Of a stretch of DNA of 64,000 bases, positions 60,178 to 64,000 are shown piece by piece. Origin of the DNA: Methylophilus glucosoxydans. Its GTDB lineage: Bacteria; Pseudomonadota; Gammaproteobacteria; Burkholderiales; Methylophilaceae. The DNA is taken from NCBI RefSeq assembly GCF_042676145.1, contig NZ_JBHTJW010000002.1:1736001-1800000 (forward strand). The letters run 5' to 3'. The notes below the pieces were generated by a model. That model was not told the origin of the DNA. It was given only the letters and a program-made list of their open reading frames with translations, and did not search any database. Within the stretch, counting starts at the first letter, position 1; each line of letters starts with the position of its first letter. The translations under genes were made by a program, and so were the position numbers.

Positions 60178-61427
60178 GCACTTCTGCCATCAAAAAACTT
60201 CCGGTGACCGTACTTTCTGGCTTTCTGGGTGCGGGTAAAACCACGCTGCTCAACCATGTGCTCAATAACCGCGAAGGCAAGCGTGTCGCGGTGATCGTCA
60301 ACGACATGTCTGAAGTCAATATTGACGCCCAACTGGTGCGCGACGGCGGGGCTGAGCTGTCACGCCAGGAAGAAAAACTGGTGGAAATGAGCAATGGCTG
60401 CATCTGCTGCACCTTGCGAGAAGACTTGCTGGTGGAGATCACTCGCCTGGCCAAGGAAAACCGCTTTGATTACCTGCTGATTGAAACCACCGGTATCTCA
60501 GAGCCCTTGCCGATTGCTGAAACCTTCACCTTTGCCGATGAGGAAGGCGTATCCCTGGCCGATGTGGCACAACTCGATACCATGGTCACGGTGGTGGATG
60601 GCTATAACTTTCTCAAGGACTATAGCTCGCAGGAAAGCCTGACCGACAGAGGAGAGTCGCTGGGCGAAGAAGATGAACGCACCGTGGTTGACCTGCTGGT
60701 AGACCAGATTGAGTTTTGCGATGTGCTGGTATTGAACAAAACCGACTTGATGACGCTGGAGGAAATCGCCCGGCTGGAAGGTATCCTCAAAACGCTTAAC
60801 CCGCGTGCACAGATCCTGCACAGCAGCTTTGGCAAGGTGCCGCTGGACCGTATCATGCATACCGGCCTGTTTGACTTCGACCAGGCTGCAGAAGCGCCTG
60901 GTTGGCTGCAGGAGCTGCGTGGCGAACATGTGCCAGAAACCGAGGAATACGGTATTTCTAGCTTTGTTTACCGTTCACGCACCCCGTTTCATCCACAACG
61001 CTTGTGGCAATGGCTCAATAGCGAATGGCCAGGCGTGATCCGCTCCAAAGGCCGCTACTGGATTGCCTCGCGCCCCGAGTTTTGTGCCATGTGGTCGCAA
61101 GCGGGTGCGGTCACGCGCACCGAGCTGGCGGGCATCTGGTGGGCGGCAACGCCGGCCAAGTATTGGCCGCAGGATGCAGACAGCCTGCAGCACATCCGCT
61201 CACGCATGCAATCGCCTTACGGCGATCGCCAGCAGGAACTGGTCATCATCGGCATGGAGATGGATAAAGCGGCGCTAACGGCAAAATTTGATGCCTGCCT
61301 GCTGACAGAAAGCGAGCTGGCATTGGGCATGGAGGCCTGGCGCAAGTTTGAGGATCCATTCCCCCACTGGGCGGTAGAAGAAACCGTTGAAACCAACGAC
61401 GATATGCAGATATTGGAAAGTGTCTAG
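60165..61427 (+). CDS. COG0523 metallochaperone GTPase, second copy
   Basis: The 420-residue protein repeats the plan of its neighbour (GFLGAGKTTLLNHVLNN, NGCICCTLREDL, LNKTDLM) but is longer and belongs to a different branch: VNDMSEVNIDAQLVRDGGAEL and the tail with RSRTPFHPQRLWQWL, and KGRYWIASRPEFCAMWSQAG, are as in the ZigA/YciC group. Such proteins act in zinc starvation. It overlaps the first copy by 13 bases. Two adjacent, unlike COG0523 genes suggest two separate client enzymes. Confidence 0.9.
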   Translation: MSGLSTSAIKKLPVTVLSGFLGAGKTTLLNHVLNNREGKRVAVIVNDMSEVNIDAQLVRDGGAELSRQEEKLVEMSNGCICCTLREDLLVEITRLAKENRFDYLLIETTGISEPLPIAETFTFADEEGVSLADVAQLDTMVTVVDGYNFLKDYSSQESLTDRGESLGEEDERTVVDLLVDQIEFCDVLVLNKTDLMTLEEIARLEGILKTLNPRAQILHSSFGKVPLDRIMHTGLFDFDQAAEAPGWLQELRGEHVPETEEYGISSFVYRSRTPFHPQRLWQWLNSEWPGVIRSKGRYWIASRPEFCAMWSQAGAVTRTELAGIWWAATPAKYWPQDADSLQHIRSRMQSPYGDRQQELVIIGMEMDKAALTAKFDACLLTESELALGMEAWRKFEDPFPHWAVEETVETNDDMQILESV

Positions 61428-61428
61428 C

Positions 61429-62133
61429 ATGTTGTCGGTTGCCAGCTCCCCTCAAACTGCTTCACTTGCACCTGCGCTGACACCAGCAAGCGAGCCGTTG
61501 ACCTTTAACCCACTGCAAATGCTGCCGATCTTTGAGCCCGAGCAGCAAGTCTGTCTCGTACGCCGGGAGGCGCAAACTGCAATCAGCGACTACCTGCAGC
61601 TGGCAGCGCGCAGCTTGGCGCCTGGACTGCGCAACGTGATTTCATTGCAGCCCGCACTTGCGCCACAGTTGTGTACTTTGCCGTTGCCAGCACAGCCGGG
61701 CCGCGAAGTGTTTATTCAAGAGCTGGCACAATTGGTAACGGTGTTTGCCGAGCTGCTGGATTGCCAGACCGTGGGCCTGCGACTGGAAGTATTGCAAAAA
61801 GCCATGTGCCCGCAATTTCATGTTGACCATACCGGAATTCGGCTGCTGTGTACCTACATGGGGCCAGGCACCGAATGGCTGGAGGAAGCATTTGCCGACC
61901 GCAGTTATTTAAAGCACCGCAGTCACTTAAACCCGCCAGGACTCAACAACCAACAGCGTGCAGGCGTGGTACTCGATGCGCGTGGCATCAGACAGGCAGA
62001 CGCCTTTGATATCGTATTGCTCAAAGGTAGTCAGTGGCAAGGGAACACCGTAGGCGGCGCCATTCATCGTTCGCCTGTGGTGCCAGAGGGGCAGACACGC
62101 GTCGTACTCGCGCTGGATGCCATCAGGGATTAA
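61429..62133 (+). CDS. DUF1826 protein
   Basis: The 234-residue protein starts MLSVASSPQTASLAPALTPA and contains KAMCPQFHVDHTGIRLLCTYMGPGTEW, an H/C-containing core, then DIVLLKGSQWQGN and HRSPVVPEGQTRVVLALDA. This matches DUF1826, which has no known activity but is usually found with COG0523 genes and Zur regulons. The core (HVD, later HRSP) looks like a 2-oxoglutarate/iron oxygenase cupin, an inference. The ATG follows the previous stop by one base. Confidence 0.85.
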   Translation: MLSVASSPQTASLAPALTPASEPLTFNPLQMLPIFEPEQQVCLVRREAQTAISDYLQLAARSLAPGLRNVISLQPALAPQLCTLPLPAQPGREVFIQELAQLVTVFAELLDCQTVGLRLEVLQKAMCPQFHVDHTGIRLLCTYMGPGTEWLEEAFADRSYLKHRSHLNPPGLNNQQRAGVVLDARGIRQADAFDIVLLKGSQWQGNTVGGAIHRSPVVPEGQTRVVLALDAIRD

Positions 62134-62234
62134 CGCGCTGTGATGAAAATAACTTGCCCGATTCATGAGTGTGTCATCAGAACATGGCTAGATAGCGGAC
62201 GCGCTCATCGCAGGTTTTTTAATCGCCAGACTGC

Positions 62235-62579
62235 ATGCTAAATCACTACATACGGACCCGACTCAATCAATGGCTGCTAGGCGCCCTGCTGGCAGTCTTG
62301 CTGTTTTTTGTATTTGCGCAGCAGCATGCGATTGCGCACGCCATCTCTCACCTGTCTGAAGAGATTAATCACACCCTCAAGCATGATAAAACCAGCCAGG
62401 ACAATCTGTGTGAAGAATGCCTGTGCCTGGACAATCTCCCTGACACGCTGCTGCCAGGACGTCCGCTACTGCTACATGCACCAGACCTCGTCACATCAGC
62501 CCAAACCAGCAATACCGTTTTACATACCAAACCGTCCTATCGTCGCTACGCTGCGCGCGCACCACCTCTTTTCGTTTGA
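62235..62579 (+). CDS. Small Cys-containing membrane-anchored protein
   Basis: The 114-residue protein has one N-terminal helix (about 12-32) followed by a His-rich stretch (QQHAIAHAISHLSEEINHTLKH), then CEECLCLDNLP, and ends YAARAPPLF. This layout resembles small proteins (DUF2946-like) found ahead of metal-related TonB receptors. The His and Cys pattern would suit metal binding in the periplasm. It lies 65 bases before the receptor gene. The activity is unknown. Confidence 0.65.
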   Translation: MLNHYIRTRLNQWLLGALLAVLLFFVFAQQHAIAHAISHLSEEINHTLKHDKTSQDNLCEECLCLDNLPDTLLPGRPLLLHAPDLVTSAQTSNTVLHTKPSYRRYAARAPPLFV

Positions 62580-62612
62580 GCCCTGATGACCCCAACACAA
62601 CCAGACGAAAAA

Positions 62613-62629
62613 GGCCTCAGCGTGAGGCC
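62613..62629 (+). other. Hairpin just upstream of the receptor ribosome site
   Basis: GGCCTCA-GCG-TGAGGCC is a perfect seven-bp stem, after AAAAA, ending two bases before AGAGGA. There is no T-run, so it is not a usual terminator; it could adjust translation or mRNA ends between the small gene and the receptor. Confidence 0.5.
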
Positions 62630-62643
62630 AAGAGGACAACTTT

Positions 62644-64000
62644 ATGAAGATCAAACGCATCATTTCTGTAGCGGTGGGCGGCATGTTTGCCAGCTACCCT
62701 GCAATCTCTGTACTGGCAGAACCGGTGGATGAAAGCGCACTCGAGCTCGATAGCGTGCAAGTGACGGCAGAACGGTTCAGCAAAATCCGTAATAGCCTGT
62801 CACCCGCCACGGGCGGCAGCGTATACCGCTTTGACCAGAAAGATATCAGCAACATTCCAGGCGGTGAAAACAACAGCTTTAACCAGATTTTGTTACGCGC
62901 CCCTGGCGTCGCTAATGACTCTTATGGGCAACTGCATATCCGTGGCGATCATGGCAATATCCAATACCGGATTAACGGCGTGATTCTGCCGGAGGGTATC
63001 AATGGTTTTGGTCAGATTCTGGATACGCGCTTTGCCGATAAAATCAATCTGCTCACCGGCGCTTTGCCTGCGCAGTATGGCTACAGAACGGCCGGGGTAA
63101 TTGAGATTGAGACCAAGAAAAACTTTAAACCGGGCGGCAATGTTGGCTTTTATGGTGGCACCAGCGACACCGTCAACCCCAGTATTCAAATGCACAATTC
63201 CACGGGTGACTTCAGTTACTATGTCACGGGTTCTTATCTCTCCAATAATCGCGGCATCGAAAATACCACCGATAGCTACAACCCGATTCATGATAATACC
63301 CAGCAAACCAAAGGCTTCGCCTACATGTCGTACTTGCTGAATCCGGAAACGCAAATTGTGGCGATGCTGGGCTCCTACTATGGTAATTTTCAAATTCCCA
63401 ATAACCCGGCGCAGGCGGCCAACAGCGACTATCTCTCTGCCTTAGGCTTGTCTGGCTATAACTCCTCCAGCCTGAGAGATCACCAGAACGAGCGTAACCA
63501 GTACGGCATACTGGCCGTGCAGAGCTCCATTGGCCCTGATTTCGATTACCAGGTTTCACTGTTCACACGCTATACCAGCACCACTTATACACCGGATATC
63601 ACGGGGGGCTTGGCCTTTAATGGCGTGGCCTCGCGCGTGTTTAGAGACAGCATGAGTAATGGCTTGCAAGCCGATGGCAGCTATCACTGGGGCGATAGCC
63701 ACACCATCCGCATGGGGATGTTTACCAGCACCGAAGATATCACCAGCGACAATACCGCCAATGTGTTCCTGACCTCGGGCGGCACGACGACCAACACCCA
63801 GGCCACCATTGTTGATAACAATCACAAAAACGGTAACACCTTGCTGGCGCTTTACTTGCAGGACGAATGGAAAATCAACAACAGCCTGGTGATGAACTAT
63901 GGCGTGCGAGCCGACAAAATGAATGCCTATGTCAGCGGCGGCCAACTCAGCCCACGCCTGGGCCTGGTATGGAATGCCACGCCTCAAACCACCTTCCATG
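62644..64000 (+). CDS. TonB-dependent outer-membrane receptor (N-terminal part)
   Basis: The open frame continues past the right edge; 452 residues are visible. A signal peptide precedes the plug domain (VTAERFSKIRNS, then FNQILLRAPGVANDSYGQLHIRG, and GYRTAGVIEIETKK), followed by beta strands of the barrel (YMSYLLNPETQIVAMLG, RMGMFTSTED). AGAGGA precedes the ATG. As the last seen gene of a probable Zur regulon, it may take up zinc, a zinc complex or another metal, but the ligand cannot be read from sequence. Confidence 0.92.
   Translation, partial: MKIKRIISVAVGGMFASYPAISVLAEPVDESALELDSVQVTAERFSKIRNSLSPATGGSVYRFDQKDISNIPGGENNSFNQILLRAPGVANDSYGQLHIRGDHGNIQYRINGVILPEGINGFGQILDTRFADKINLLTGALPAQYGYRTAGVIEIETKKNFKPGGNVGFYGGTSDTVNPSIQMHNSTGDFSYYVTGSYLSNNRGIENTTDSYNPIHDNTQQTKGFAYMSYLLNPETQIVAMLGSYYGNFQIPNNPAQAANSDYLSALGLSGYNSSSLRDHQNERNQYGILAVQSSIGPDFDYQVSLFTRYTSTTYTPDITGGLAFNGVASRVFRDSMSNGLQADGSYHWGDSHTIRMGMFTSTEDITSDNTANVFLTSGGTTTNTQATIVDNNHKNGNTLLALYLQDEWKINNSLVMNYGVRADKMNAYVSGGQLSPRLGLVWNATPQTTFH

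Noticed and set aside
1..64000. CRISPR arrays, IS elements, rRNA genes or prophage
   Set aside because: No regularly spaced repeats, transposase, rRNA or phage structural genes were seen in either strand.

Overview
The window looks like a chromosomal segment of a betaproteobacterial methylotroph, most likely Methylophilaceae and probably a Methylophilus-type organism. This rests on leuCDB-asd-fimV gene order, a citramalate synthase, the pabC-mltG-tmk-holB-pilZ-tatD run, and a full aerobic trimethylamine oxidation locus. No phage, IS element or CRISPR array was seen.

Region by region: 1-13.5 kb is mainly amino-acid biosynthesis on the minus strand (leuCDB, asd, cimA, argG, argF, argD), ending in a truncated fimV. 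Small genes sit among these (yajQ, ppnP, an entericidin-like lipoprotein, a PuuD-type membrane protein with a 34-residue partner) and one divergent XRE regulator. 13.9-22.7 kb holds mqo, a beta-helix lipoprotein, an ABC exporter, rlmB, rnr and tRNA-Leu(CAG). 22.8-31.4 kb has two small envelope proteins, a housekeeping cluster (MBL hydrolase, tatD, pilZ, holB, tmk, mltG, pabC), an unknown gene behind a near-consensus sigma-28 promoter, ybaK and a MazG-like hydrolase. 31.4-37.8 kb holds a GGDEF-EAL protein with an ethylene-receptor-like sensor and a three-gene overlapping set (RNB nuclease, spermidine synthase-like protein, THUMP methyltransferase). 37.9-41.2 kb is a compact exosortase H locus with an IPTL-CTERM subtilase. 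41.4-44 kb holds selO, a Fur-family regulator and a DCC thioredoxin-like protein.

44.1-58.2 kb is the trimethylamine locus: tdm (TMAO demethylase) divergent from tmm-dmmA-dmmB-dmmC, then a PAS-only sensor, a NarX/NarL-like two-component pair, an APC permease and a free-standing GcvT-like folate protein. Together they would take up methylated amines and convert TMA to TMAO, DMA and methylamine, releasing formaldehyde or C1-folate. Three related 16-bp dyads (TAC-N10-GTA) lie upstream of tmm, the permease and the GcvT-like gene. They fit the 7-2-7 geometry of NarL-family sites and suggest that the embedded two-component system controls the locus.

58.3-64 kb is a probable zinc-starvation (Zur) regulon: a ZIP transporter behind a promoter covered by two long palindromes, two different COG0523 metallochaperone GTPases, a DUF1826 protein, a small Cys-containing membrane protein and a TonB-dependent receptor cut by the window edge. 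All functions are read from sequence motifs and remembered family features; no search was run.
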